Source: Nocardioides sp.
Lineage (GTDB): Bacteria > Actinomycetota > Actinomycetes > Propionibacteriales > Nocardioidaceae
Assembly: GCF_030019515.1 (NCBI RefSeq)
Contig: NZ_JASEEQ010000007.1
Location: 124,001-188,000, forward strand
Reading direction: 5' to 3'
DNA: 64,000 bases
Both the position numbers and the translations under genes were made by a program. Position 1 is the stretch's first letter, and each line of letters opens with the position of its first letter. Shown here in pieces: positions 19,969 to 27,926 of the stretch. The notes beneath the pieces were generated by a model. That model had not been told where the DNA came from and searched no databases. It saw only the letters and a program-made list of their open reading frames with translations.

Positions 19969-20609
19969 TGGCCTGGTCGCGTGAGGAGATGGCCGCGCGG
20001 GCGGCCTCGGAGCTGCACGACGGGTCGTACGTCAACCTCGGGATCGGGCTGCCGACGCTGGTGCCCAACTACGTCGGCGACGACGTGGAGCTGGTGCTGC
20101 AGTCCGAGAACGGGATCCTCGGGGTGGGCGCCTACCCGTGGGAGGGCGAGGAGGACCCGGACCTGATCAACGCGGGCAAGGAGACGGTCACGCTGCGCCG
20201 CGGGGCGTCGTTCTTCGACTCCGCGACCAGCTTCGGGATGATCCGCGGCGGCAAGATCGACGCCGCGATCCTGGGCGCGATGCAGGTCTCGGAGGCCGGG
20301 GACATCGCGAACTGGATGATCCCGGGGAAGATGGTCAAGGGCATGGGCGGCGCGATGGACCTGGTCCACGGCGCCAAGCGGGTGATCGTGCTGATGGAGC
20401 ACGTCGCCAAGGACGGCTCCTACAAGATCGTGAACGAGTGCTCGCTGCCCTACACCGGCAAGCGTGTGGTGCAGCGGATCATCACCGACCTGTGCGTCCT
20501 CGACATCACCCCAGCCTCAGCGGGGGGCGGCCTCAAGTTGGTCGAGCTCGCGCCGGACGTCACCCTCGACGAGGTCCGCGAGAAGACCGAGCCGGAGCTG
20601 GTCGCCTGA
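19965..20609 (+). CDS. scoB: 3-oxoacid CoA-transferase subunit B
   Basis: Beta subunit (214 aa) carrying the catalytic Glu (residue 48) in SENGILGVG, the residue that forms the glutamyl-CoA thioester. It also has [14 protein letters not shown] near 24-37 and the glycine-rich [22 protein letters not shown]. The GTG at 19965 overlaps the A-subunit stop (GTGA); the ATG one codon later is an equal alternative. It converges on a sigma-factor gene 82 bp away. With acs and actP elsewhere in the window, this organism can feed short acids and keto acids into acetyl-CoA. Confidence 0.88.
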   Translation: MMAWSREEMAARAASELHDGSYVNLGIGLPTLVPNYVGDDVELVLQSENGILGVGAYPWEGEEDPDLINAGKETVTLRRGASFFDSATSFGMIRGGKIDAAILGAMQVSEAGDIANWMIPGKMVKGMGGAMDLVHGAKRVIVLMEHVAKDGSYKIVNECSLPYTGKRVVQRIITDLCVLDITPASAGGGLKLVELAPDVTLDEVREKTEPELVA

Positions 20610-20691
20610 TGGCAGCCGGGCGGCAGCCGCCCACGAGGTTCCAGAGCCTGTGCGTCGACGAGGTCGACCCGGCGCCGATCGGAGCGCTGGG

Positions 20692-21552
20692 CTAGGCGAT
20701 CGAGCCGAGGCCCTCGCGAGCGCGGGTGGCGGGGAGGGTACGACGAGCGGCATACCGCGCCGCGACGGCGCTGGTGTAGGCGAGCCGGCGCCGGGCGGCA
20801 ACGCCGTCGGGGTTCGAGTGCGGCGTGACCAGGTGCGGGTCGAGGGCCTCGGCGAGGGCGTCGCGCAGGAGCACCAGCGCCTCCGCCCGCAGCTGCGAGA
20901 TCCGCGACTCGCTCACCCCGAGCTCGGCGGCCAGCTCGGCCATCGGGCGTTGCTCGATGAAGTAGCCGCGCACCACGTGGCGCAGCCGCTCGGGAAGCTC
21001 CTCGACGGCTGCCGCGAGGTACTGCGAGCGCTCGACCTGCAGGGCCGCCTCCTCGGGCCCCGGATCGCGCCCGACCAGCCTCTCGACGAACCCGGCGTTC
21101 GGACCGGCGTCGAGGGGGAGCACCACCGCGCGAGCGACCTCCGAGTCGGCGTGGCCGATCTCCTTGGGGGTGATCCCCAGCGTCTCGGCGACCGCCGCGT
21201 CGTCGGGGAACTCGCCGAGGGTGGCGGCCAGACGGACGCGTGCCGCCTCGATCTCCCGGGCCCGGCGGCGCACCGAGCGCGAGGCCCAGTCGACCGAGCG
21301 GAGCTCGTCGACCAGCGCGCCCCGGATCCGGGTGCTGGCATAGCCGGCGAACGGTACGCCCCGCTCCGGGTCGAACCCACGAGCCGCCTGGACGAGGGCG
21401 AGCAGGCCGGCGGAGTGCAGGTCGTTGCGGTCCATGTAGGACGGCACCCGCGCCATCGTCTCGCGCACCAGGTGCGCCACCAGCGGCACGTGCTGGACGG
21501 CCAGCTGATCGCGCTCGGCGATCGCCAAGGGAGTGGAATGACCCGAGTTCAC
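20692..21552 (-). CDS. SigF/FliA-type sigma factor, paralogue 1
   Basis: RNA polymerase sigma factor of 286 aa in the SigB/SigF/WhiG/FliA group. Region 2 has DRNDLHSAGLLALVQAARGFDPERGVPFAGYASTRIRGA, followed by DELRSVDWASRSVRRRAREIE; region 3 is TLGEFPDDAAVAETLGITPKEI; region 4 is a clear helix-turn-helix (RPMAELAAELGVSESRISQLRAEALVLLRDAL). A C-terminal basic tail (VAARRRLAYTSAVAARYAARR) is unusual and is shared with the second sigma gene 0.7 kb away; the two look like recent duplicates. Starts at GTG; no clear ribosome-binding site. No anti-sigma factor gene adjoins it. What it controls is unknown; flagellar or stress genes are the two main options. Confidence 0.9.
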   Translation of the reverse strand: MNSGHSTPLAIAERDQLAVQHVPLVAHLVRETMARVPSYMDRNDLHSAGLLALVQAARGFDPERGVPFAGYASTRIRGALVDELRSVDWASRSVRRRAREIEAARVRLAATLGEFPDDAAVAETLGITPKEIGHADSEVARAVVLPLDAGPNAGFVERLVGRDPGPEEAALQVERSQYLAAAVEELPERLRHVVRGYFIEQRPMAELAAELGVSESRISQLRAEALVLLRDALAEALDPHLVTPHSNPDGVAARRRLAYTSAVAARYAARRTLPATRAREGLGSIA

Positions 21553-22274
21553 GGGAGTAGTGACTCATATCCGGACCGGTCATGACGCGAAAACAAGGGG
21601 AATGGTCCCGGAGACCACCCACCCGGTCGACATCGTCTTCCGAGGCGTGCCGATCGACCCATCTCGGGCTCCCCCGAGTGGGCCATGCCGACACTGCCGT
21701 CGACCGCCGCGACGGGCCATGCCCGATGACCCGGCCGGACTACCGGCCGGCTGCACCTTCGAGGCGGGCCGACGTCCTGTTGTCCCTGTGCCCGACTGGC
21801 CCGTTCCTGCCCCGCCTGGGGCTGACCGTCGCCCCCAGGCTCGCGTCCGCGGCGACCCGGGTCGGCTCGCCGCCCATCATCTGTTGTCCGCGGGTCGATC
21901 CGGTGCGCGACACGCGGACGTCGACCCGGTGGCCGTCGATCGACGACCTGCTCGCTACCGGCACGCACACCCTCAGGCGGGCCGGCGCCGGACTGTCGGC
22001 GTCGCCGAGACGTCCGGCCCGGATCCTGGCCACCGTGGTCCGACGCCGGAAGCCAGGACGTGGCTCTCAGTCCCATGGCCTGCTGCGCGCCGCCCATCGC
22101 TCGCGACGGCCGAGAATCGAGAGCCACGCCTAGCCTCCTTCGCCGTGGGCGCGCGGGGCTTCCGGTGATCTGCGGGCACAGGTCTAGCCGTCCTCAAGGT
22201 GGTGGTTGGGAGCGCCGAAGCCCGAGATGACAACGGCGTGAGCCGCCATCGCTTCCCCAGGAGAACAGCGCACC
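21553..22274. other. 722-bp region between divergent sigma paralogues
   Basis: No convincing gene. Reading frames exist on both strands but their translations are Arg/Pro-rich, lack recognisable motifs and differ in composition from neighbours. The region must hold the promoters of both sigma genes. On the minus strand, GTTTTC and GGATAT with about 18 bases between them, just upstream of the first sigma gene, resemble a SigF-type promoter, which would mean autoregulation; that is weak. Copy B of the 70-bp palindromic element occupies 22059-22128. The remainder could be a decayed gene. Confidence 0.5.
22059..22128. repeat. 70-bp palindromic element, copy B
   Basis: Perfect 10-bp terminal inverted repeats, CGTGGCTCTC and GAGAGCCACG, bound a 70-bp element. 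It is an inverted copy of the element at 19040-19109, sharing blocks of 19, 13 and 10 bases. It lies between the two divergent sigma genes, about 150 bp upstream of the second. Confidence 0.8.
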
Positions 22275-23177
22275 ATGACCGATCCGGAGGTCAACGAGCC
22301 CAACAGGTTCACCGCGTCAGACCGTGGACCCTCCCGTCGACTCGGGACCGCCGACGCGGACCGGCTGGCCGTGGAGCACGTACCGCTGGTGGCGCACGTG
22401 GTGTACGAGACGCTCGCGAGGGTGCCGTCGTACGTCGACCGCAACGACCTGCGCTCGGCCGGCCTGCTGGCCCTGGTGGCCGCCGCTCGGTCCTTCGACC
22501 CCGAGCGGGGGGTGCCGTTCGCCCGGTACGCCATGCCGCGGATCCGTGGGGCGATGGTCGATGAGCTGCGCTCGGTCGACTGGGCCTCGCGCTCGGTGCG
22601 CCGCCGGGCCCGGGAGATCGAGGAGGCGCGGGCCCGCCTGGCCGCGACGCTCGGCGAGTTCCCGGACGACGAGACCGTCGCCGCCGCGCTCGGGATGACC
22701 CTGGACGAGGTCAACCGGGTCGACTCCGAGGCCGCCCGGGGGACGGTGCTGCCCCTCGACGCCGGCGCCCAGCAGGGGCTGGCCGAGGTCCTGCCGGTCC
22801 GCGAGGCGGGTCCGGAGGAGCGGGCCGTGCACCTCGAGCGGGTGCGCTACCTGGCCGACGCGGTCGAGGAGCTCCCCGAGCGGATGCGCGTCGTGGTGCG
22901 CGGCTACTTCCTCGAGGAGCGCCCGATGGCCGAGCTGGCCGCGGAGCTCGGGGTCACCGAGTCCCGGGTCTCCCAGGTCCGGGCCGAGGCGCTCACGCTG
23001 CTGCGCGACGCCCTCGGTGAGGCCTTCGACCCGCACCTCGCCACGCCGCACCCGAACCCGGCCGGGGTGGCCGCCCGGCGCCGGCTCGCCTACACCAGCG
23101 CCGTCGCCGCACGGTACGCCGCACGCCGCTCGATGCCCGCCCGCCGGCCGCACCGGGGGCTGGAGTCCACCGCGTAG
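22275..23177 (+). CDS. SigF/FliA-type sigma factor, paralogue 2
   Basis: Sigma factor of 300 aa, closely similar to the product of 20692-21552 over its whole length (regions 2, 3, 4 and the basic tail AARRRLAYTSAVAARYAARR). Differences cluster in the first ~25 residues and in the region 3 linker (LDAGAQQGLAEVLPVREAGPEE). The HTH is RPMAELAAELGVTESRVSQVRAEALTLL, so promoter recognition is probably almost the same as that of its twin. ATG with GGAGAA upstream. Divergent from paralogue 1, which suggests inverted duplication. Having two near-identical sigma factors may mean separate upstream signals feeding one regulon. Confidence 0.9.
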   Translation: MTDPEVNEPNRFTASDRGPSRRLGTADADRLAVEHVPLVAHVVYETLARVPSYVDRNDLRSAGLLALVAAARSFDPERGVPFARYAMPRIRGAMVDELRSVDWASRSVRRRAREIEEARARLAATLGEFPDDETVAAALGMTLDEVNRVDSEAARGTVLPLDAGAQQGLAEVLPVREAGPEERAVHLERVRYLADAVEELPERMRVVVRGYFLEERPMAELAAELGVTESRVSQVRAEALTLLRDALGEAFDPHLATPHPNPAGVAARRRLAYTSAVAARYAARRSMPARRPHRGLESTA

Positions 23178-23258
23178 ACGCCGCCGCTCATCAGCGTCCT
23201 GGAACCGGGCCGAGCCCGGTCGCGTCCGTCCCCGGGCGGACCCGGCGTACGCCCCGAG

Positions 23259-23264
23259 TAGGGT
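23259..23264 (+). promoter_or_regulatory. -10 element of the DUF4177 gene, leaderless
   Basis: TAGGGT, 7-nt spacer, then ATG at 23272; no Shine-Dalgarno. Confidence 0.5.
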
Positions 23265-23271
23265 GCCGGAC

Positions 23272-23427
23272 ATGACCAAGTGGGAGTACCTGACCGCCCC
23301 GATCCTGACGCACGCGGCCAAGCAGATCCTGGACAACTTCGGCGCCGACGGGTGGGAGCTGGTGCAGGTCGCTCCCGGGCCGAACCCAGAGAACCTCGTC
23401 GGCTTCTTCAAGCGGCCGCTGGCATGA
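23272..23427 (+). CDS. DUF4177 small protein
   Basis: 51-aa protein with the DUF4177 pattern MTKWEYLTAPILTHAAKQIL, a tight GADGWELVQV turn, and a short C-terminal strand (NLVGFFKRPLA). A homologue lies between the RidA-like gene and whiB4 in mycobacteria (Rv3678A, as I recall), so the position is conserved. The start is set by the leaderless promoter, and the stop overlaps the RidA-like gene as ATGA. Function unknown; the two proteins are made in equal measure and may interact. Confidence 0.85.
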   Translation: MTKWEYLTAPILTHAAKQILDNFGADGWELVQVAPGPNPENLVGFFKRPLA

Positions 23428-23888
23428 CGTCCCCCGAGGAGCGGCTCGCCGAGCTCGGCCTGGCCGTGCCCGAGGTCGCCAAGCCGGTGGCGGCGTACGT
23501 GCCGGCCGTGGTGTCCGGCGACCTGGTGTTCACCTCCGGCCAGCTGCCGATGCGCGACGGCGAGCTGATGGTGACCGGGAAGGTCGGCGGCGAGGTGAGC
23601 CCCGAGGAGGCGGCCCTGTGCGCGCAGCAGTGCGCGCTGAACGCCATCGCGGCGGTGAAGTCGATGATCGGCGACCTCGGCCGCGTCGCCCAGGTCGTCA
23701 AGGTCGTCGCGTTCGTCGCCTCCACGCCGGACTTCACCGGGCAGCCGCAGGTCGCGAACGGCGCCTCGGAGCTGTTCGGCAAGGTCTTCGGCGACAGCGG
23801 CGTGCACGCGCGCTCCGCCGTCGGTGTCCCGGTCCTGCCCCTGGACGCGCCCGTCGAGGTCGAGATCGTGGTGCGGGTGGCCTCGTGA
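23424..23888 (+). CDS. RidA-like (YjgF/Rid) family protein
   Basis: Rid-family protein of 154 aa, forming trimers. It has VVSGDLVFTSGQLPMRDGELM and GLPLLP-like GVPVLPLDAPVEVEIVVRV at the C-terminus. The catalytic Arg of true RidA (in the R-x-x-V pattern near the end) is seen here in HARSAVGVPVLPLDAPVEVE, so imine/enamine deaminase activity is plausible. Part of a tight cluster with DUF4177, NUDIX and metallo-hydrolase genes that is conserved next to crp in mycobacteria. Confidence 0.87.
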   Translation: MTSPEERLAELGLAVPEVAKPVAAYVPAVVSGDLVFTSGQLPMRDGELMVTGKVGGEVSPEEAALCAQQCALNAIAAVKSMIGDLGRVAQVVKVVAFVASTPDFTGQPQVANGASELFGKVFGDSGVHARSAVGVPVLPLDAPVEVEIVVRVAS

Positions 23889-23898
23889 GACCGGCACC

Positions 23899-24771
23899 GT
23901 GAGGATCCCGATCCCGCCGATCCCGCTCCCGGCGCACGTCGTCGAGCTCGCCCGCGAGTACGCCGACGGCACGCGTGAGCCGGCCGAGCCGCGGGAGGCC
24001 GCGACGGTGATCCTGATGCGCCCCTCCGAGCACGGTCCGGCGGTGTACTACCTGCGCCGGCACACCTCGATGGAGTTCGCCGGGGGCATGTGCGTCTACC
24101 CCGGCGGCGGGGTGGACCCGCGCGACTTCGACACGACCGTCGCCTGGGCGGGCCCCAGCCCGGCGGAGTGGGCCGAGCGCCTCGGCTGTGACGAGGAGAG
24201 GGCGCGGGCGCTGGTGTGCGCCGCGGTGCGGGAGACCTTCGAGGAGTCCGGCGTGCTGCTGGCCGGCGCCTCGGCGCAGGAGGTCGTCGCCGACACCACC
24301 GGGGCGGACTGGGAGGCCGACCGGCACGCCCTGGAGTCGCGTGAGCTCGCGATGACCTCGTTCCTCTCCGCCCGTGGCCTGGTGCTGCGCACCGACCTGC
24401 TCGGCGTCTGGGGCGGCTGGCTGACCCCCGCCTTCGAACCGAAGCGCTATCGCACCTGGTTCTTCGTCGCCCTGCTGCCCGAGGGCCAGCGGACTCGCGA
24501 CGTCTCGACGGAGTCGGCGTCGGTGACCTGGCTGCCGGCGGCCGACGCCGTGGCGCAGGCCGAGCGCGGCGAGATGCTGATGATGCCGCCGACGTACCTC
24601 ACCTCGCTGGAGGTCGCACAGCTCGCGACCCCGGAGGAGGTGATCGCCGCGGCGCACGGGCGGGTCGTCGAGATGCACACGCCGGTCGTCGAGCCCCTCG
24701 ACGACGAGGGCTGGACGCTCTCCGTCCCGGTCCACCACCGCTCGATCCTGGCCGCGCACCGCGGCGCCTGA
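23899..24771 (+). CDS. NUDIX hydrolase
   Basis: NUDIX-fold pyrophosphohydrolase of 290 aa. The Nudix box is split by an insertion: GGMCVYPGGGVDPRDFD around residues 57-73, then VCAAVRETFEESGVLL around 105-120 with the metal-binding E residues. The strand REAATVILMRP leads in. The layout resembles the larger NUDT19/acyl-CoA-type branch. The GTG at 23899 sits 10 bp after the RidA stop; upstream codons would force a long overlap. The next gene starts two bases after its stop. The substrate is unknown; candidates are CoA derivatives or dinucleotides. Confidence 0.85.
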   Translation: MRIPIPPIPLPAHVVELAREYADGTREPAEPREAATVILMRPSEHGPAVYYLRRHTSMEFAGGMCVYPGGGVDPRDFDTTVAWAGPSPAEWAERLGCDEERARALVCAAVRETFEESGVLLAGASAQEVVADTTGADWEADRHALESRELAMTSFLSARGLVLRTDLLGVWGGWLTPAFEPKRYRTWFFVALLPEGQRTRDVSTESASVTWLPAADAVAQAERGEMLMMPPTYLTSLEVAQLATPEEVIAAAHGRVVEMHTPVVEPLDDEGWTLSVPVHHRSILAAHRGA

Positions 24772-24772
24772 C

Positions 24773-25582
24773 GTGGGCTGGTCCGGCGGGGCCTTCGGGT
24801 CGCGGGGGACGTGCGTGCTCGCGCCGAACCCCGACCTGATGACGCTGGACGGCACCAACACCTGGGTGCTGCGTGAGCCCGGGGCGCGCCGCTCGGTCGT
24901 CGTCGACCCGGGCCCGGCGATCCCCGCCCACCTCGACGCGGTCGCGTCGGAGGCCGGCGAGGTCGGCGTGGTGCTGCTGACCCATCACCACGCGGACCAC
25001 GCCGAGGCGGCGCGGGAGTTCGCCGAGCGGATGGGGTGCGGGGTCCGGGCCCTGGACCCGGCGTACCGCCTGGGCACCGAGGGCCTCGGCGACGGCGACG
25101 TGGTCTCCGTCGACGGGCTGGAGATCCGGGTGGTCGGGACACCCGGGCACACGGCCGACTCCCTGTCCTTCCTGGTGCCGGCCGACGGGGTCGTCCTCAC
25201 CGGGGACACCGTGCTCGGGCGCGGGACCACCGTCGTCGCGCACCCCGACGGCCGGCTCGGGGCCTACCTGGACTCCCTGGACCGGCTGCACGCGCTGGCG
25301 TCGGCCCACGAGGTCGCGTCGATCTGGCCCGGGCACGGCCCGGTCATCGCCGACGCGCTCGGGGTCCTGGACCACTACCGCGCCCACCGCAGGCAGCGGC
25401 TCGAGCAGGTGCGCGCCGCGCTGGAGACGCTGCGGGCCGCGCCGCACCCCGAGGGGCTGGCCGCGGACGAGCTGCCGCGTCGGGTCGTCGAGATCGTCTA
25501 CTCCGACGTCGACCCGGTGCTGTGGGGTGCTGCCGAGCTGTCGGTCCGGGCGCAGCTGGCCTACCTGGCCGAGCACCGCTGA
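24773..25582 (+). CDS. Metallo-beta-lactamase fold hydrolase (LACTB2-like)
   Basis: MBL-superfamily hydrolase of 269 aa. The zinc ligands are visible: THHHADHAEA near residue 65, GTPGHTADSLSF near 125, LTGDTVLG near 143 and WPGHGPVI near 185. A C-terminal winged-helix-like part (LPRRVVEIVYSD) matches LACTB2-type enzymes, some of which are RNases. The GTG starts two bases after the NUDIX stop, so translation is coupled. It converges on crp; the 165-bp gap holds strong palindromes. RNA or thioester substrates are both possible. Confidence 0.88.
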   Translation: MGWSGGAFGSRGTCVLAPNPDLMTLDGTNTWVLREPGARRSVVVDPGPAIPAHLDAVASEAGEVGVVLLTHHHADHAEAAREFAERMGCGVRALDPAYRLGTEGLGDGDVVSVDGLEIRVVGTPGHTADSLSFLVPADGVVLTGDTVLGRGTTVVAHPDGRLGAYLDSLDRLHALASAHEVASIWPGHGPVIADALGVLDHYRAHRRQRLEQVRAALETLRAAPHPEGLAADELPRRVVEIVYSDVDPVLWGAAELSVRAQLAYLAEHR

Positions 25583-25686
25583 CGGCGTACGCCGGCCTTG
25601 CGGCCGGTCCGCCACGGCCGGCCCGGGGGAGTGGGGGTCAGTGCGGGGTCGGCCTCGGGGGCTGGTGGGCAATCCCTGCACTTCTG

Positions 25687-25702
25687 GGCCGAAGTTTCGG
25701 CC
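25687..25702. terminator. 7-bp hairpin between MBL and crp genes
   Basis: GGCCGAA and TTCGGCC around a 2-nt centre, adjoining the larger palindrome at 25713-25738 between two convergent genes. Confidence 0.45.
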
Positions 25703-25712
25703 GAACAGTGCT

Positions 25713-25738
25713 GGTTTCCCCGGGTACCCGGGGAAACC
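25713..25738. terminator. 26-bp perfect palindrome at the end of crp
   Basis: A perfect palindrome whose half-site is GGTTTCCCCGGGT, without any loop bases, nine bases past the crp stop. It is probably a bidirectional terminator, but the lack of a loop means it could equally be a protein-binding site or element centre. Confidence 0.5.
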
Positions 25739-25747
25739 GACCCGGGC

Positions 25748-26425
25748 CTAGCGGGCGCGGCGGCCCAGACGCTCGACGTCCATGATCACGACCGAGCGGG
25801 GCTCGAGGCGCAGCCAGCCGCGGGAGGCGAAGTCGGCGAGCGCCTTGTTCACGGTCTCCCGGGAGGCGCCGACCAGCTGGGCCAGCTCCTCCTGGGTGAG
25901 GTCGTGGTGCACGTGCACGCCGTCGTCGGCGGTGCGTCCGAACCGGTCGGCGAGGTCGAGGAGCGCCTTGGCGACCCGGCCGGGGACGTCGGAGAACACC
26001 AGGTCGGCGACCACGTCGTTGGCCTTGCGCAGCCGGCCGGCGAGCTGGGTGAGCAGTCCGCGGGCGACGACGGGGCGGCCCTCGAGCCAGCGCAGCAGGT
26101 CCTCGTGGGACAGCGAGGCGAACGTGGCGTCGGTGACGGCGGTGACGGTGGCCGAGCGCGGCCCCGGGTCGAAGAGCGAGAGCTCGCCGAACATCTGGCC
26201 GGGGCCGAGGATCGCCAGGAGGTTCTCGCGGCCGTCGGAGGAGGTGCGGCCGAGCTTCACCTTGCCGTCGAGCACGATGTAGAGCTTGTCGCCGGAGTCG
26301 CCCTCGTGGAACAGCACGTCGCCGCGGCGCAGCTTGCTCTCCGTCATCGACGCGCGCAGTGCGGTCGCGGCCTCGTCGTCGAGCGCACTGAACAGCGGCG
26401 CCTGACGGAGTACGTCGTTGTCCAC
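25748..26425 (-). CDS. crp: CRP/GlxR-family cAMP-responsive regulator
   Basis: Global regulator of 225 aa that binds cAMP and DNA as a dimer. The cyclic-nucleotide pocket shows [16 protein letters not shown] (the phosphate-binding Glu and Arg-Ser), and the HTH is [29 protein letters not shown]. Length and context (nth divergent, MBL/RidA convergent) match mycobacterial Crp (Rv3676) and corynebacterial GlxR. The GTG at 26425 is chosen because AGGAGG lies five bases upstream. An operator-like sequence at 26481-26496 suggests autoregulation. Likely operators also lie before actP, acs and hppA in this window. Confidence 0.95.
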   Translation of the reverse strand: MDNDVLRQAPLFSALDDEAATALRASMTESKLRRGDVLFHEGDSGDKLYIVLDGKVKLGRTSSDGRENLLAILGPGQMFGELSLFDPGPRSATVTAVTDATFASLSHEDLLRWLEGRPVVARGLLTQLAGRLRKANDVVADLVFSDVPGRVAKALLDLADRFGRTADDGVHVHHDLTQEELAQLVGASRETVNKALADFASRGWLRLEPRSVVIMDVERLGRRAR

Positions 26426-26480
26426 GGGATCCTCCTCGTGAGATGGCCCGCAGCACACGGGTTACGCGCTGATCCTATCC

Positions 26481-26496
26481 AGTGGGAAAGGTCACA
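26481..26496. promoter_or_regulatory. Candidate CRP/GlxR operator, crp-nth divergent region
   Basis: AGTGGGAAAGGTCACA against TGTGA-N6-TCACA: eight of ten fixed positions match. It lies 56 bp upstream of the crp start and 83 bp upstream of nth. Confidence 0.45.
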
Positions 26497-26565
26497 GGAA
26501 CAACCGCCCGGCATATGTCGGGGTGCGCCGGCCGGTCACCGGTCCGCGCCGTCGGCGGCTCGCCG

Positions 26566-26571
26566 TACCCT
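26566..26571 (+). promoter_or_regulatory. -10 element of nth, leaderless
   Basis: TACCCT, 7-nt spacer, then GTG at 26579. No ribosome-binding site. Confidence 0.45.
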
Positions 26572-26578
26572 TGGGCCC

Positions 26579-27286
26579 GTGCCCGAAGCCCCCGAGCCCC
26601 GCACCGGTCTGGTCCGGCGCGCCCGCAAGATCGACCGGGTGCTCGCCGAGACCTACCCCGACGCCCGGTGCGAGCTGGACTTCGACAACCCCTTCGAGCT
26701 GCTCGTCGTGACCGTGCTGTCGGCGCAGACCACCGACAAGCGGGTCAACGCGGTGCGGCCCACCCTGTTCGCCGCCTACCCCGACGCGAAGGCGATGGCC
26801 GGCGCCGACCGGGCGACCCTCGAGGGGATCGTCGGGCCGCTGGGCTTCTTCCGCGCCAAGACCGAATCGCTGCTCAAGTTGGGCGCCGCCCTCGTCGAGC
26901 GGCACGGCGGGCAGGTGCCGCCCCGGCTCGAGGACCTGGTGCAGCTGCCCGGTGTCGGTCGCAAGACCGCGAACGTCGTGCTCGGCAACGCCTTCGGGAT
27001 CCCCGGCATCACCGTCGACACCCACTTCGGCCGGCTCTCCCGTCGGTTCGCCTGGACCGAGGAGACCGACCCGGTCAAGGTCGAGCACGCCGTCGGCGCC
27101 CTGTTCGAGAAGCGCGACTGGACGATGCTCAGCCACCACCTGATCTGGCACGGCCGGCGCGTCTGCCACGCCCGCAACCCCGCCTGCGGCGCCTGCCCGG
27201 TCGCGCGGTGGTGCCCGGCGTACGGCGAGGGCCCGACCGACCCCGTCGCCGCGGCGAAGCTGGTCAAGACCGAGGGCCGGGCATGA
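26579..27286 (+). CDS. nth: Endonuclease III
   Basis: Base-excision-repair DNA glycosylase/AP lyase of 235 aa for oxidised pyrimidines. The helix-hairpin-helix [15 protein letters not shown] carries the catalytic Lys, and the Asp lies in [12 protein letters not shown]. The C-terminal [4Fe-4S] loop [17 protein letters not shown] keeps the C-x6-C-x2-C-x5-C spacing. The GTG start agrees with the leaderless promoter; the same frame continues far upstream through the crp gene's antisense strand, which is a shadow. Divergent from crp, as in mycobacteria, and followed 28 bp later by a thioredoxin-like gene. Confidence 0.95.
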   Translation: MPEAPEPRTGLVRRARKIDRVLAETYPDARCELDFDNPFELLVVTVLSAQTTDKRVNAVRPTLFAAYPDAKAMAGADRATLEGIVGPLGFFRAKTESLLKLGAALVERHGGQVPPRLEDLVQLPGVGRKTANVVLGNAFGIPGITVDTHFGRLSRRFAWTEETDPVKVEHAVGALFEKRDWTMLSHHLIWHGRRVCHARNPACGACPVARWCPAYGEGPTDPVAAAKLVKTEGRA

Positions 27287-27314
27287 CCACGCCACGGCTC
27301 TGCGGGGCCCCCGG

Positions 27315-27926
27315 ATGAGACGGGTGCTCCTGGCCGCGCTCGCCGTGGCCCTGCTGGTGCTGAGCGCCTGCGACTCCACGGACCTGCCGAAGCCGCCCGG
27401 CCAGGCGAAGGTCGACGTCGACACCCCGGCGCTGCGGGCGATCCGCGCCGACGCCGGCATCGAGCCGTGCCGGCCGGGGGCGGGTGCGCCGGTCGACGGC
27501 GGCCTGCCCGACGTCACCCTGTCCTGCCTCGGCGGCGGGGCCGACGTCGAGCTCGCGTCCCTCCGCGGCCCGGTGGTGGTCAACCTGTGGGCGTCGTGGT
27601 GCGGCCCGTGCCGGCGGGAGATGCCGATCTACCAGCAGTTCTACGAGAGGTACGGCGACCGGGTCGGCGTCGTCGGCATCGACTACAACGACGTCCAGCC
27701 GCAGGCGGCGCTCGAGCTCGCGCGCACGACCGGCGTCACCTACCCGCTGCTCGCCGACCCCGGCTCGAGCCTCGAGGGCACCGACGCCTTCCCGACCATC
27801 CCCGGGCTGCCCTGGGTCGTCCTGGTCGACGCCGACGGCGAGGTCGTGCACAAGCAGCCGATCGAGATCACCAGCGTCGACCAGCTCGTCGACCTGGTGG
27901 ACGAGCACCTCGGGACCGACCTGTGA
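27315..27926 (+). CDS. TlpA/ResA-like thioredoxin lipoprotein
   Basis: Membrane-anchored extracytoplasmic thiol-disulfide protein of 203 aa. The signal ends in a lipobox (VLSAC, Cys19) and the thioredoxin fold carries the redox motif WCGPC in NLWASWCGPCRREMP, with the cis-Pro region IPGLPWVVLVDADG. It probably reduces disulfides in exported proteins or in cytochrome c. Homologous to the mycobacterial gene beside nth (Rv3673c, from memory). The stop overlaps the next gene as GTGA, so it belongs to a four-gene run ending with the MarP-like protease. Confidence 0.9.
   Translation: MRRVLLAALAVALLVLSACDSTDLPKPPGQAKVDVDTPALRAIRADAGIEPCRPGAGAPVDGGLPDVTLSCLGGGADVELASLRGPVVVNLWASWCGPCRREMPIYQQFYERYGDRVGVVGIDYNDVQPQAALELARTTGVTYPLLADPGSSLEGTDAFPTIPGLPWVVLVDADGEVVHKQPIEITSVDQLVDLVDEHLGTDL

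Noticed and set aside
21560..22168. Candidate gene of about 200 codons between the sigma genes
   Set aside because: Frames on both strands overlap, all are Arg/Pro/Ala-rich without motifs, and copy B of the palindromic element lies inside them.
25598..26578. Long upstream extension of nth
   Set aside because: The frame is antisense to crp; the GTG at 26579 with its -10 box gives the family N-terminus.
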